64,000 nucleotides of DNA from Hirudinaria manillensis. Its lineage: Eukaryota > Annelida > Clitellata > Hirudinida > Hirudinidae. Under the pieces are notes generated by a model. It ran no database searches, was not told where the DNA came from, and saw only the letters and a program-made list of their open reading frames with translations. Where the stretch lies: contig CM067528.1 in the NCBI GenBank assembly GCA_034509925.1, forward strand, positions 8,966,001-9,030,000. The letters run 5' to 3'. The position numbers were made by a program, and so were the translations under genes. Position 1 is the first letter of the stretch. The number at the start of each line of letters is the position of its first letter. Positions 1 through 12,480 of the stretch are shown piece by piece.

Positions 1-338
1 CGCATTAATCTCATTAATCCTGATCTCGATCCAGGTGAAAACGTTTTGGGCTGATGGTTTTTTGACGGTTTTAGGCTGTCACTTTAAACTGAAAGCCAGT
101 TTAGATGCTGGATGCTATTTAGAAATTGCTGTCAGAGGCCTAAATAAGTTACTTAACAAGCGTAGAGTCCACGGTTTAATTGCTACATCAATGGCGCAAT
201 GGTTTAAAGTGATACTTTTTACGACAGCGAGATAATATTGGATATTAAACTTATATACTAATGCTTGCAAGGCGACGTGATATTCTGTAATCTAATTTCC
301 AGCAGTATTTCTTTAATTATTAATAATAATTATTAAGG
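1..338. other. 5' edge of window, no gene recognised
   Basis: AT-rich sequence ahead of the fucosyltransferase gene. A 66-codon open frame at 35-235 has no recognisable motif and is probably chance. The stretch just before position 339 (runs of TTATTAATAATAAT) may be 5' untranslated or promoter sequence of the following gene. Confidence 0.4.
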
Positions 339-1989
339 ATGAGACTGATAAGTCACAAAGCCAGATGGAGATTCGTAACCATGGCAGTCCTACTGTGCGT
401 CTTCCTATTCCTTTGCCGTCGTTTCACCCGCATTCGTCTATTCAGAGCGTGCAAAAGGAACACCTCCTACGTCACGCTCTGCCCAGAGAGACTGTTAGGG
501 CACCATAGGCTAGGGAACCATCTCTTCATGCTGTCGGCCGTACTCGATTTGGCCTTCAAAATTCAGAGGAAAGTGGCAATGCCCGCACAGGGCTGGTTTC
601 TCGACCAAGTCTTTGACTTTAATCACACTGGACTGACAGACAGGGGAGAGTTGTTTGAAATCGAGAGGTAAATAAATTAATTTTTTTTTTAGTTAGTGAA
701 TTCGTTTATTCAAAAAAAATTGAAATATACACAAATCATGCCAAAAAAAAATTATACTTAATAGCATAATTGATTGTAAATACTTGATTAAACATCACAT
801 GAACTTCTTCCGACTTCTAAAAGTCAAAATTGAATGAAACGCAAAAAGCGGGATGTACTTTGTCCAATAATTTAATCTAACCAGCAAAACAATATCTCGT
901 GTAATTCTATTTTATGTAATTGCCTCAAGTTTTCTAAAAGTAATCACCACCACCATCACTCCCGCTTTCTATTTTAATTGAAAACTTTAACACGAATTAA
1001 TTAATTCATCAATAAACGTATATATATGTTCATTTATTTATAAATTTAAACGTTGTTTACATTGTAATTTTAAAAAAATAAACAAACAAAACAGGTACGA
1101 AAGTAGAGACGAAATCTGTCCAGGCTGCAAAACAATTGAAACGCCACATTTCGACTACGACTTCCGGTTCTCTGATAGGAACTTTCTGGACGAGCATCAC
1201 CAAGACAACGAAACGACGCTCGAGATATGCGGACTCAGCCAGACCTACGTGCACGCCCTCAACCCTCAGGTGACCCGCATGCTCCATCTCCTACCCCCAA
1301 TGCTGAAAGACGATGCCTACGACAAAGCCTCGATTGTAATAAATTCCTTTAAACAAATGATGCTTACGGGCGAGTTAACTTCATTCGCTTTGTATTCCTA
1401 TAACGGCTTGGAAAAGCTTTCCTACAAATCTTTGAAGCCGAATTCGAGATTAGAAACAGGACGCGCCCATAAGGGTGAGAGTGGAAGGAGCCGAGAGCCT
1501 TTCATCGTCGGGATCCACGTCAGAATGGGAGACTTCTTGGATACCTCGCACGCGGACTACGGTTTAACTGTTGCCGACGGACAGTATTTCAGAAAGTCTT
1601 TCGAATATTTTATCAACTCCCACGAACAAGTCGTGTTTGTTGTTTTGAGCGACGACATTCAATGGGCCATTGACAACTTTGCCGAATACTGCGGACTTGG
1701 CAGTTTGACTTCATCGCCGGTCGAAGGGAAAACTCAAAACCGAACCTCGTTCGATTCTGAAAACGTGAGAATGATCTTCTTCAGAGATACCGTAGCTCAG
1801 GATTTCGCTCTTCTTTGCCGCTCCGATGCCCTGATAATATCGACTGGAACTTTTGGATGGTGGGCTGCCTGGTTTAACGGTAGAGCCAAAGTCATCTACT
1901 ACGAGAATTACCCCAGACTCGACTCCGAACTTGGAGAAAAGATGAATAAAAAGAACTACTACGTCCAGCATTGGATACCCATGAGCTGA
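339..1989 (+). CDS. GT11-family alpha-1,2-fucosyltransferase-like protein
   Basis: Two exons, 339-667 and 1095-1989, joined in phase (AG|GTAAAT donor, ACAG|G acceptor), give 407 residues. The N-terminus is a type II Golgi arrangement: a basic stretch, then one membrane segment (about residues 12-27, VTMAVLLCVFLFL). Family signatures visible: GxxGNHLF near residue 59 (RLGNHLFMLSAV), the GDP-fucose-binding loop IHVRMGDF (the usual form is HVRRGDY/F), and STGTFGWWAAW near the C-terminus. Known role of the family: transfer of fucose from GDP-fucose to galactose in alpha-1,2 linkage on Golgi glycans. The second Arg of the HxRRGD motif is Met here, as in many invertebrate members. Family assignment is firm; the exact acceptor is unknown. 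Convergent with RBBP5 downstream. Confidence 0.85.
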
Positions 1990-2660
1990 CGAGTGCCTTG
2001 CCAAGCGAGTGACAAGCGGTGTTAAATAATGTTGTATGGAAAATATGCAAGCAGATGTTGTCAAAACTCTCGATCGATCTTTGTATTTTACATTTCTTAT
2101 TTTTAAACAATTTTATGCGTCAAATATTAATCGATTTTTATCAAATTTTTTCTAATATCAGCGTATTTTGTTAAGTTTAATAATTCCATCTTTTGCAGAA
2201 AGTAAACTCTTTTGACACCGATCGCGTCAATTGGTTCAACTCTATTCAAGCTTTTACTTCGTGCATCAGCTATTAGAAGTTTGTTTTATCTTGTGATTAT
2301 CATCAATTATTATTGTAATATTATAATATTTTTGTCCGCTTTTTAGGGAATAATTACTCGATTCTTGTCTTAACGATACACGAATGGTTAATCGCCTAAG
2401 ACTTAAAGAGGAAATAACGTATATAGAAAAGTAGAGTCTAGTATAAGCCTAGCGATTGTTATTAATATATTATTAAACTACAATATATCGGAAATCTAAT
2501 TGTGAAAATTTACTTATTTTGGAATTTCCGAAAAGGCCAAATTGAGCTTCTATCAAGTTTAGGTGCAAGACATGTTATCACATTAAATTTTTTGTTCTAA
2601 AAATTCATTTATTGGATAGAGTCAAAGTTTAAAATAAATCTTCAAAAGTAAACTGGATTT
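1990..2660. other. Convergent 3' spacer between GT11 gene and RBBP5
   Basis: AT-rich, no coding signal. It should hold the 3' ends of both flanking genes. On the minus strand an AATAAA motif lies about 50 bp past the RBBP5 stop (near 2607-2612) and is a candidate poly(A) signal. Confidence 0.5.
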
Positions 2661-4109
2661 TCAGCTTCTCCTCTTTGAGCTCCCGTGATCCTTGCCTTTT
2701 TGGTATCTGTTTGGAACCGCTTTCGAGGGAGGCGAGTGTTTTTTCAAGAACGGGTGGACATCTCCAATCGAAGCTTCTGGCAAATCGACATCGACGGTTC
2801 TTCGTCTCTTGGATAGGGATTCGCTACTTTCCGAACTCTTCCTTTTCCTCTGAGTCTCGTCCAAAGTCATGGACGAATAATCTTCTTCTACGTCTTCTAT
2901 TTCCGGTGATATCGGGATAAACATGAGAAGGTCTCGGACGTCTCCCTCTTCGTCACTGCTCAGAAGGCCTGACGCTGGCTCCACTGTGGTCACGTCTACT
3001 TCCAAGTCCTCGTCAGAATCCACGTTCTTGACTTCTTGAATCACATCTTTGTCCTCGTCTTCGACGTCGAATTCCGATTCCCTCTCTTCGTATTCAACGT
3101 TTTCATCCAGCTCCTTGAACCCTGGAGCGAAAGCGCTCCAGTTTTCCACCACCTTTTGAGACCACACGGATACCGTTCCGCCGGCGACCGATACGATGAG
3201 CGGCTTGACCGGGTGCCAGACCACGTCCAGCAACATTTCTGCCCTGCTTCCGAGCAGAAACTTGCTTAGATTCCCGTTGGCCTTTTCCCAAATGTAGATG
3301 GAATGCTGCTTGGATGATCCCGCCACGACGTATTCTCCGTCTCCAGAGAAGCAACATTTCCTCCAAGACGATTTATTGACGAGATCTTGCAGCTTTTGCA
3401 GAGGCTCCAGCTCTCCGTCACGACCGCAAGTCAGTGCAGTCGCGGCATCGTAAACCCTGATGATTCTGTCGGAGGCGTTTACAAGAAAACAACCTCCTTT
3501 TCTGCAGAATTCGATCGACCTCAGAGCAATATTCGAAGTGGATAATCCAACTCTGAACGATGCTTTCAACTCCAGAGACACGGTATCTAAGATCGTGATT
3601 TTTCCTCTGCCGTTTCCCGTAAAAATGTGACGTCCTCTGCGATCGAAAGAGGCGCAAACGTTTGCGTCGCCATCGTCATCGAGAGGAATCACTCTATGCG
3701 GCTTCTCGGTATTCATCAGGATAGCGGCGTGCTTCATGGGGACTGCCAGGAACGTCTTATCATCTCTCGGGTGGAACTGGACAAATAGTACAGGAGTAGG
3801 AAACCTGAAGGAGTTCAGGCAACGACCGGTCAGGACGTTCCAGATTGAGACTGTATTGTCGGTCGCTGCAGTCAACAATTTGTGTCCAGTTTGACTCCAG
3901 CTGACGGAACATATCGGATGAACGTGGGCGTTGATGGATTGCGATATGCCTCTGGTCAGTGTATCGAAGACCACTAATCTACCGTCATTGCATCCGACAG
4001 CCAGCAAAGTGCCCCATCTGTTGAAGGCGCAGGTAATTGCCATGCTTCCGCTGTCCAACACGCCATCGTGTTCATCTGGAAAATTCTGATCAAAGGATGC
4101 GAGACTCAT
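2661..4109 (-). CDS. RBBP5: Retinoblastoma-binding protein 5 (MLL/SET1 complex subunit)
   Basis: One uninterrupted 482-codon frame. RBBP5 is a WD40 beta-propeller scaffold of the COMPASS/MLL H3K4 methyltransferase core, with WDR5 and ASH2L. The propeller occupies about residues 20-320 (CAFNRWGTLLAVGCNDGR, SFDRRGRHIFTGNGRGK, CCFSGDGEYVVAGS). It is followed by the highly conserved activation/ASH2L-binding segment (ENWSAFAP, ELDENVEYEERESEFD) and the WDR5-binding motif EVDVTTVEP near residue 370. The C-terminal tail is basic and low in complexity, and the protein is about 55 residues shorter than the human one (538). The start is the first Met after a TTTCAG|GA acceptor-like site at about 4112, so a 5' UTR intron is likely. 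The lack of coding introns contrasts with neighbouring CNOT4 and may mean retroposition or intron loss. Confidence 0.95.
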   Translation of the reverse strand: MSLASFDQNFPDEHDGVLDSGSMAITCAFNRWGTLLAVGCNDGRLVVFDTLTRGISQSINAHVHPICSVSWSQTGHKLLTAATDNTVSIWNVLTGRCLNSFRFPTPVLFVQFHPRDDKTFLAVPMKHAAILMNTEKPHRVIPLDDDGDANVCASFDRRGRHIFTGNGRGKITILDTVSLELKASFRVGLSTSNIALRSIEFCRKGGCFLVNASDRIIRVYDAATALTCGRDGELEPLQKLQDLVNKSSWRKCCFSGDGEYVVAGSSKQHSIYIWEKANGNLSKFLLGSRAEMLLDVVWHPVKPLIVSVAGGTVSVWSQKVVENWSAFAPGFKELDENVEYEERESEFDVEDEDKDVIQEVKNVDSDEDLEVDVTTVEPASGLLSSDEEGDVRDLLMFIPISPEIEDVEEDYSSMTLDETQRKRKSSESSESLSKRRRTVDVDLPEASIGDVHPFLKKHSPPSKAVPNRYQKGKDHGSSKRRS

Positions 4110-5860
4110 TCCTGAAATTAAATTTATTGACGATTTCTTTGTTTATCTTAAAATCTCCTCTAATCGCCGATTTAATCGGGAGATGGTCCCGCCAAAGATC
4201 CCCAGTAATAGAAAACAAGAGATTTTAAAACGATAAATATTTTAAAGTTACGATTTGGAATTATCGTATCATTTAAACGTAAGAAAATAACGTAATCCGA
4301 ACTATTGAATGTATTGAATGAAAAATACTCGAGAATGGACGAAAAAGAAGTAAATTTAAATAACAACAAAGATGCAATAATGCAAAAATAATTTCTGAAT
4401 CAAAACAAGATTTTTATGTGAAAAAATATTTTATTCATCTAACACGCCACTTTCTCCATTTCGTAGAAAGACTTATAAATGGCGGCTTTATTATGTTGGG
4501 GCCGTGCTTTTGAACGGCATTCGTGCATTTATTAAAACTAAATATTTTCAGCACGAGCTTAATAAATTGGCTTTTTGAAATGAATACAATTACAAATTCT
4601 TATCGGAGGATGTAGGACGGTGGTGGTAGGCCACAGACCAGTAGCCGGTCGTCCGCTAGCAGAGAAGTTCCACTATTGACGCTGATTCATGGCAACGCCT
4701 CTTATAGCTGTCCTAAAATTGAAAAAAAAAAATAAAGTATTATGGTCCACTCAAGTTTTTTGCCTGAACACTACGAAACCGAGGACATTGCTATGCAATC
4801 CACTCCATGCCTGTATTCTAATTCATGTTCCAAAAAATGGCCCTATTTCTTACCCCTATGATTTACTTGCGGTCCAATAACATAACAAGCGTGTTGTAGA
4901 CATGCCTATTGACCAGCATTCTGGATACGACCGATCTCCAGACGAGCAGACATTACTGAAGATTATTGCCACAAATAAACCGATATCAAACATATTTAAA
5001 ATATCACCAATAATTTGCAAATTCATTGTTTTCCTTGTTGAACCATCGAAAAAAAAAAAAAGGCCTATCGATCGGTGAATCTCATACGAATACGATTGCG
5101 AATATCGGAAGATGAGGATAATGAAATTAGAATGTAGGATGAAACGAATAAGAAAATACTAATGCAATGAAACGACCACCACGAGTGCAAAGACAGAACG
5201 TTCTCTTATCAAGTCTCCATCGTTCAAGTGGCCACGCACGCACGGAAGTAAGCCTCGGGACCGTGCGAATTCGGTCGTAGGGTATTTTAAGCGGTAGTAA
5301 AAAAAAAATATTGTCGAAAGAATCATCGATCTGATTATTAGCATCATTGTAAAACCACAACAAATTTATAATAATAATGATAATAAAAGTGATAAAGACG
5401 ATATTGGTGACAAGCTGACAGGGCAACTAGATGATTAAAGACTTTCTCGTTATCTTTATTGTACAGAACAAGAAATGAAGGGAAAATTGACAGCATGGCT
5501 TGAAAGACATCTTCTCGACTGAGGCTGTAGTTCCCTCCTTTGGCCTAGGCGTCTGGTAGATATTGTAAAAAAAAATATGGTGAATAATGGTTTCAACATG
5601 GACTCAAAGCATATGTATTAAGGTGCTTTAGTATTAATAATATATTCTAATTAATAACACATTCCACTATTGTTAATATTAGTATTTATTATGGTCCGCT
5701 TAGGTAGTGTTGATGGCAATTGATAATTTACGTATTCCACTTCTGCAAAAAAGAAAATAAATATTCCAAATACTTCAAAATTATGCATCGTGATTTGCAC
5801 ATTGCAGCCATACTCTAGAAATCAGCGACCCAAACTATGCGAGTGACAAGTCACCTGCAA
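4110..5860. other. Intergenic region between RBBP5 (5' side) and CNOT4 (3' side)
   Basis: About 1.75 kb with no supported gene. It should contain the RBBP5 promoter and 5' UTR exon and the 3' UTR of CNOT4. Several poly-A/poly-T runs are present (for example around 4727, 5048 and 5300). No repeat family recognised. Confidence 0.4.
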
Positions 5861-8800
5861 TCACGCGTGCTCTTTCCTAGATGGGTGCAACTTCTCGAAT
5901 CCTGGCGGGGGAGGCACGCCCGGGACCCTCCTGGCGAAAGGAGGCACGTTCTGGAGAGTGTCCGAGGTGCCGTTCGGCAGGCCCGACCAGTCGACGGAAG
6001 ATCGTTGCGGGACGGGCTCGTGATGATGGAGCCTCTGGTAGTTTGAGAAAGAGTAGTTGAATCCCAAGTGATTATGCTGCTGATGATGGACCGATGGGTT
6101 GAAGGAAGAGGGCATGGCTGAAACGAAGGAGTAGAATTTTGATGTGAAAGCAATGGTCATTGCAAACCTATGGCTGGAAGACAACATTTTAAACTCTGGT
6201 GACAATGAAGGATTTCAACGTGGAATGTATTTTTATATATTCTTGTTGCAAAGATCTAATGAACAAAAAGGATTCCTAGGACTATTTCTCAATAAAAGGC
6301 CATTATTGTAACTTTTGGCATTATGATTTTTTCATTCACTATAGCATCAATCCTCATCTAAATAGTAAACATCAAATTTCTAATAACAAGTCCGAAATAG
6401 TGAAATACTCACGGTAATTGGCCACGGCACCGGCGTTGACTATGGCTGGATCGAGACTGGCCATTTCATGCATCGAGCCATTGATCTCTGTATTCGGTTG
6501 ATAATTGAAAATTGATTCGACAACCCAAAATACGTGTCCAATGAAGTGGCTAGGCACTAGTTTGCCCGACAGAAGCAGAAGCAAATTGCAATGCCATAAG
6601 TACTAGAAAGACAGATGACGATAGCACCCATAATCCGAATGCTTCGAAATCCTCAGATCCGAACGACCCAAGCTGAATGAGCAGATGTCGTTCGTCTTGT
6701 CAGTTAAATAGAATTTGTATGTTCGCTCTAAAACTGGGGAACGATCGTAACCTCCATTCCTCATGGAAGCATCCAGGAAGATTTCCCCATTGGTCGACGC
6801 CGGTTGCTTGGCGACGGAGTTCGGATTCTCCTTGACGAAAGGGGGACTGGGACCGAAGCTGATGTTGACGTTAGGTAACATGGCTTTCAGGCCGTCCTGC
6901 CATCTTTTCTGATCATTCGGTATGACTTGACTCTGGAGAGGATGGTTCAATTATAAGCCAATCATATTAGTAAATTACTTCCTATTATTATAACATTATA
7001 ATTAGTTTTTTGATCGAAGATGGAGATGAACAACTGCCAAGTGACTAGGAGAGATAGAACTTGTAAATATTTTATTGAACAATTTATTTATTAAATCATA
7101 AACGTCTCAAAACACGGCTCCTTAATAAATCCATACCATGTTCTGCTGCTCTTGCAGTTGCTTCATCTGCTGTTGTTGTTGCTGTTGTCTTATCATGGCC
7201 TGATTCGTGCCAGGTACGAGGGCACCGTTTCCTGTGATAAACTGACCTCCGAACACGGCAGAAGTCGGCACGTATTGCGACCGGAGCCTCTGATTGGCCA
7301 GCTCGAGTTGTTGTTGATGCTGTCTTTGCATGAACAGGTAATGCTGTTGTTGTTGCTGATGAATTTGCTGATGCATGTGGGCATTGGAATACTGATCGTG
7401 CAGGGCTAGAGACTGCTGCTGCTCTTGCATCCTGAGGTATGGAGGACAGTCTCTGCTTTGGAGACGGTCGGGGGAATAAAAGGAGCTGCCTTGCTGGGCT
7501 TCCATCGGGGCATAGACGGGGGTCCTCGTGCCATTCATGAATTGCTGCTGTTGCATCATCAGCTGCATCCTGTGCTGTCTCTGTCGATCGAACTCCTCCA
7601 GTAGCAGTAGCTCCTGATGCCTGTAGTTCCTGTTGTTGGTCATGGACGTATCTGCGTATTGGTCAGGATAAGAGTCTATGTAATGATACTCGAAACCCCA
7701 TTGACTTTCAAAAGCTCTAAACAATCGTGCTGGAATGATGAGGTGGAAAATGAGTAAAGGATGCCAAAATCAAGCAACAATACAAAGCAAAATAATGCAA
7801 TAGTGGCAACAGCACGTGTGCCCACAAAGTCGGACCTGACAACAGCAACAAAGGCGACAAGTTTTGAATGCGACTCACCGGAATTGCTCAGCAACTGCTG
7901 GTCATTATTGAAGAGCGGTCGGAAGTGGCTCGACCTGTTTTCCCTGAGCGCCTGAAATCCGCAAGACCCAAGCAAAGGGGCACCAGTCTCCTCCCCCGGG
8001 AAACTCGACGTCTGGCAGTAGAGCGGCCTTTCCTCCATGATGCGTTCATTGTTTATCATGTCCAATCCCAGAGAGACTATCTTCCACGGGTCGAGATCTG
8101 AGAATAAAAAACGTAGCATCACTATAAACGACCTTTGACTTCAGGGCAATCGTCGAACAACGTGCTACGGAATGTCATCCTACCGTCGTCATGGCGATCG
8201 TCATCCTTGCTACTGTCCAAAGAGCTGGTCTGTTCCTCCATTTTCAAGTCGGCCATCTCCACCTCAACTGCATGGGCATAAATTTACAAAATTACTTAAG
8301 CAAATTCACAAATTAAAATTATGACAATTTTGATAATCGATTTCCTGACAGCATCGCACACACACGTCATGACATCAATGTCTAGGCTCATCAAAGAGCT
8401 CAAATAAATAAATAAATTGAAAACTCACTGTCAGATATGTCGAGAAGGTTTGATGAAGGAGGCATCGCTCCCTTCGTGCAGGGAGTCGAGGCCATGCCGT
8501 CGAAGAAACTTTCAGACGGCGACCGTCCAAGCGGGCTGTCGAAATCCTCGTTGGCCGAGAAGTGCTCAGAGAGGGCAAGGTTTTCATCCAGGTCGGGAGT
8601 GTGCCTCAGTTCCGCCAGGCGCTCGTCGGATCCGACGTTCGACTCACTCGCGGAGGACTCGTCCTCATCTTCAGGCAGTTCTTCTTCGAAGCCCGGAGAG
8701 GGAGGGACATCTTCCGATTCGACTGGCGAGGAAATGGAAACCTTTTCCGAGACGCCGCCGCCTGTTTCCGGATCGGAGGAGAAATCTTCCTCGGCAGACG

Positions 8801-11800
8801 TTCCGCTCGAGGCATCGTCTCGAACTTCTGGGAGCTCTGCTGCCTTCACGTTGTTGTTGTTGTCGTTTGCAGACTTCCTCTCACACTCTACCCCCTTCGG
8901 TAGTTCCGATTCCGGTTCTTTCGCCTTGGATTTGTTGGCATTCGATTTGTCTTTGTCACCGAGCTTTAGTAGTTTCGTGATGCCTCTGTCGTCGATTAGA
9001 AGACCATTTCTGGTGATCGCCGGAACTGTCATCCTATCTGAACCTGCTGCAGTTTGAGGCTTCAGGTTGGACTTCACGATGGTCGCTCCGCTTACTTTCC
9101 AACAACATGTTTGGATGAGAGTTGCAGGTTTACTTTGAGTAGATTGTGCTGTAGATTCTGTTGTCACTGGTTTGTCAGTCTCTGCTGATTGCTTAGGACT
9201 GCATGAATACGAAATCAATACTCAGTATATGACATTATTCAACTTCATTAAATATTGTAATACTATTTTTCTAATCATTATCACTCCAAGTGTCAAAAAA
9301 AATGTCAGATGTTTCACCTATTGTGACCTTTACCATTCTTTGGTTTGTCGTCTGCACCGGTGACATTCTCGACCCTGCTGGGCGACGGGTTGGAACCCTG
9401 GGATCCTGAGGACGGTGAGGAGGTCCTTGTGTTTGTGTCTTCTGACTTGAAGTAAATGGAAAAAAGTTTCTGCTCGTAGGCTGTGTGCTTCCTAAAATCA
9501 GGTTGGTTTTTGATTACTAATTCTGATGCAAATCAGGTAGCAAGAGAGCTAATTTATAAAAAAAATTGTTTAACGCATCAGGGCATAAACCAATGTTATT
9601 AATAATTGTGAACTTTTGGTCACATGGTTTTGGCTAGCGGGACGTGGACTACATCCCCGACCTAGCGTACGGGTGTCATCTCGATGTCATGCAGAAAACC
9701 AGGGTTCGTGCAGCAGTCTCTTTCGGAGTCTGTTGGCACTTTTCCCTGGTTAGGTCATCGAGAGCTTCTCCTGGATGGGCAAGCGGTCACTGCCCGAACC
9801 AGGGAATCGAACCCAGCCCGCCAGACTGATAGCTCTCTCTCTCTCGACTGATTTTTTTTTGAAAAACAATCGAACATTGAGCATCACAAACCCCTGTTGT
9901 ATCTCCTCCTTGGTGAAGCAAGCTTCTTCGTCGACAGCCTCGTGTAGGTACATACACTCCTTAATTAACAGTGTAAAAGATACATCAACGTACGATCAAT
10001 TGTCGTCAGTGGATTTGTTTTTATTTTGTTTATGGTTTGTTATGGCATTGAAATGGTGTCATGTGATTAGGTAGGACAAACAAGTGGCAATAAGCATTGT
10101 CATAATCTATTTGTGGTAAGGTATAGGCTGCAATTCATTATAGTTGAAAAGATATAGGCATTAAATAACATATAAATTAGCTTAATCACATTTAAAGGTA
10201 TAACAATGGCTAATTAAACAACTATCATCATTTTCAGTATAGTGATAAAATGAAATTTAAGTCCTATGCAAATCCATGCCATAAAGGACAGAACAGCATT
10301 TGGAACGGGACTCAATAAATACATTTTGTGGTTCCCCAAACCAAAGTATATTACGCTTAGAAAACTTGCACCGATGAACTTACCGGCTTGAGGCAAGGTT
10401 GGCCCTTTGTGAATCTGCTGCAGTACTTTGTGGTGCCCAGGGAGGCTTTTACCGACTTGCCAAACTGATGCTGAGAGGAGTTGAGGGCCCTGATGGCTTG
10501 CAGTGCATCCTCTATGCGGGCAAACATGACGTAGGCACTTTGGCACTGCAGAGGGAAAGAGATGTGGTGGTGATGATGGTTATCATGGCAAGGCAATGAT
10601 AAAGTTCATGCATTTGTAAAAATGACGATGTGCGAGAGCTGCATGATTAATGCCTATTATGCTCATCGCACCTTATGGTACCGATTAAATACAATGTTAC
10701 AATTACTATTATATTTTATGTCCTTAAGTGGTTGTTCAATCAAAATGTGCCAAAGAGTCATTAAACTGGCACATCGCAAGTTGCTCACATTGCTGTTGAT
10801 GCTCGGCGGAACAGTTTTGGCGAGAGTGATTTTGGTCATCTTTCCGAACTTCCCGAAATTTTCCTGCTTTCTGAGATCGTTTTCGGTGACGTTTGCCGGC
10901 AGACCCACGACGAACATTAGGTTCTTTTGAATGACTCTGGAAAAAAAACCTCGATGTGACCGAGCGATCTTTTCGAATGACATTTCTCTTCGCCGTACGT
11001 CAACGGGAAAAGATGTCGACAAAGATTCCAGCAAAACATAACAAATGAATTGCCTGGTATCAGTGCAATTATTTCCAGCCAGCTCCATTTCCTGTACACA
11101 TGGACCTACCTGGCGCTTGCGAAAAATTGGACGTTCTTTTCTAAGAGTTTCTTCTTCTCTTCTGATTCTTTTAACTTCTTTTTCTTTTTCAACTGATTTA
11201 TCCTTAATTTAATAATTAATTTATCCTTAATAAAAATGACAAATTGATACCATAAACCAATCAGAGATAACATCGAAGTTATAATTTATGCCCGATTAAA
11301 GTCTAACGCAATGGCAGACGATCAATCTGTTCTCGTAACGACAACTATTATAGACATCGACTTAAATACAGGACTGTCTCAACACTCACTCATTCGTAGA
11401 AAGAGGTTTGAACTGAGCAGGACCCTCTGTGTATGGCTACAATTGGGGGAAGGTAGTTGAGAGCTAAGCATAGATATCAGGATCTCTCGACCCTTAAGTA
11501 ACTTTGGCATTAAAAGGTTATAGTTCTAGCCTCAAGCCACTAACCTTTCTACAGGCTGGACACGTACCACTTTCTGTCGTTCGTATCCTATGCCAACAGA
11601 ACCTGCATATCTGAAGGTGTTGCAATAAAATAATTTAGATTTCAATAAATAATAATTTCGATCAAATTATGAATAAGCCAACTCAGTGGCTCTATTCCAT
11701 TTCATTAGCCTTGTCCATATAATTAATAGCTGGTGGCTTTGAAGCCCTATTCAGACTTCATTTTAAAATTGCTTGGTATTATTATTATTATAATATCATT

Positions 11801-12480
11801 TGGTGTATAGTAATTAAATAGATTAGTATGCGAACCTGATAACCACAAGTACAAGGTATGAAGGAAAGATCGTCAAGGTCAAGGTTCTCCATACATAATG
11901 GACACTGTGAGATTAAAAGCATTAATTATTTTTTAGTTGTGACATTCCAATTATATGTTCTCATAATACTGTTCAGGAACTTCATTCATTGCTCAAAATC
12001 TCTTTAAAATGTACATAACACCAATAGCATTGCATTATTCATTTGAATTCATAGTTTAAAAAGAGTGGGTATTCATTGTTTTACAATGAAGCCAATGGCC
12101 AATTTTATTGTAATGGATATTTTGTGCAGATTTTATGTTTGGGCTTTACTAACATTTATGCTCAGAAATGGTTGCTCAGGACTATACCACAGAGCCAATT
12201 AAAACTAATGTGCAAGTGACCACTGAAAAGCTGAACCAAATGCATAATCTATTGCACCGGTCTGTAATGACAACAGACACAGAAATGGATATTTTGTTAT
12301 GTCTTACAAACCAAAAGGCACAATAATTAAAATAGAAGCTGGTATCAGAGCTGCTGATTCAAGCAATATATGAACAACTCTCTGCCAGCTGTAATAACTA
12401 TTTCCATGTATCAGAAAGCCTTTAAATGTGTCAAATAATCGCCGAAAAACGTAATTTACCACTAGATTTTCTTGGGACAT
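5861..12480 (-). CDS. CNOT4: CCR4-NOT complex E3 ligase subunit CNOT4 (RING-RRM-C3H)
   Basis: Sixteen exons, 5' to 3': 12480-12460, 11904-11836, 11610-11545, 11436-11390, 11202-11110, 10936-10789, 10545-10384, 9959-9892, 9491-9334, 9184-8429, 8267-8184, 8097-7879, 7729-7137, 6932-6752, 6487-6413, 6117-5861. Phases close to give 998 residues. The C4C4 RING begins at residue 8 (CPLCMENL, CTCGYQICRFCW, CPACRK) and is split over exons 2-3. A Lys/Glu-rich linker helix follows, then the RRM (VIQKNLMFVVGLP; KASLGTTKYC) and a C3H finger (PCLKP, ECMYLHE). A TKEEIQQGKH segment and a long disordered acidic, Ser-rich and Gln-rich tail come next, with conserved blocks WQDGLKAMLPNVNISFG and PPPPGFE. CNOT4 ubiquitinates ribosome-associated substrates and binds CCR4-NOT. 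Exon 1 codes for only seven residues. The exon 10 acceptor is the least certain junction. Confidence 0.93.
9640..9855 (-). repeat. Possible tRNA-derived SINE inside a CNOT4 intron
   Basis: In the intron between CNOT4 exons 8 and 9. The minus strand carries GGGTTCGATTCCC (9804-9816), a near-perfect RNA polymerase III box B, next to a GAGA simple repeat and a nine-base A run at 9851-9859. I could not find a convincing box A, so this may be a decayed tRNA-like repeat rather than an intact SINE. Confidence 0.35.

Noticed and set aside
35-235. 66-codon ORF at the left edge
   Set aside because: No domain, no splice partner, composition like the surrounding non-coding DNA.
8400-9057. Plus-strand ORFs of 187 and 206 codons
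   Set aside because: Antisense to CNOT4 exon 10, whose acidic Ser-rich code produces open frames on the other strand.
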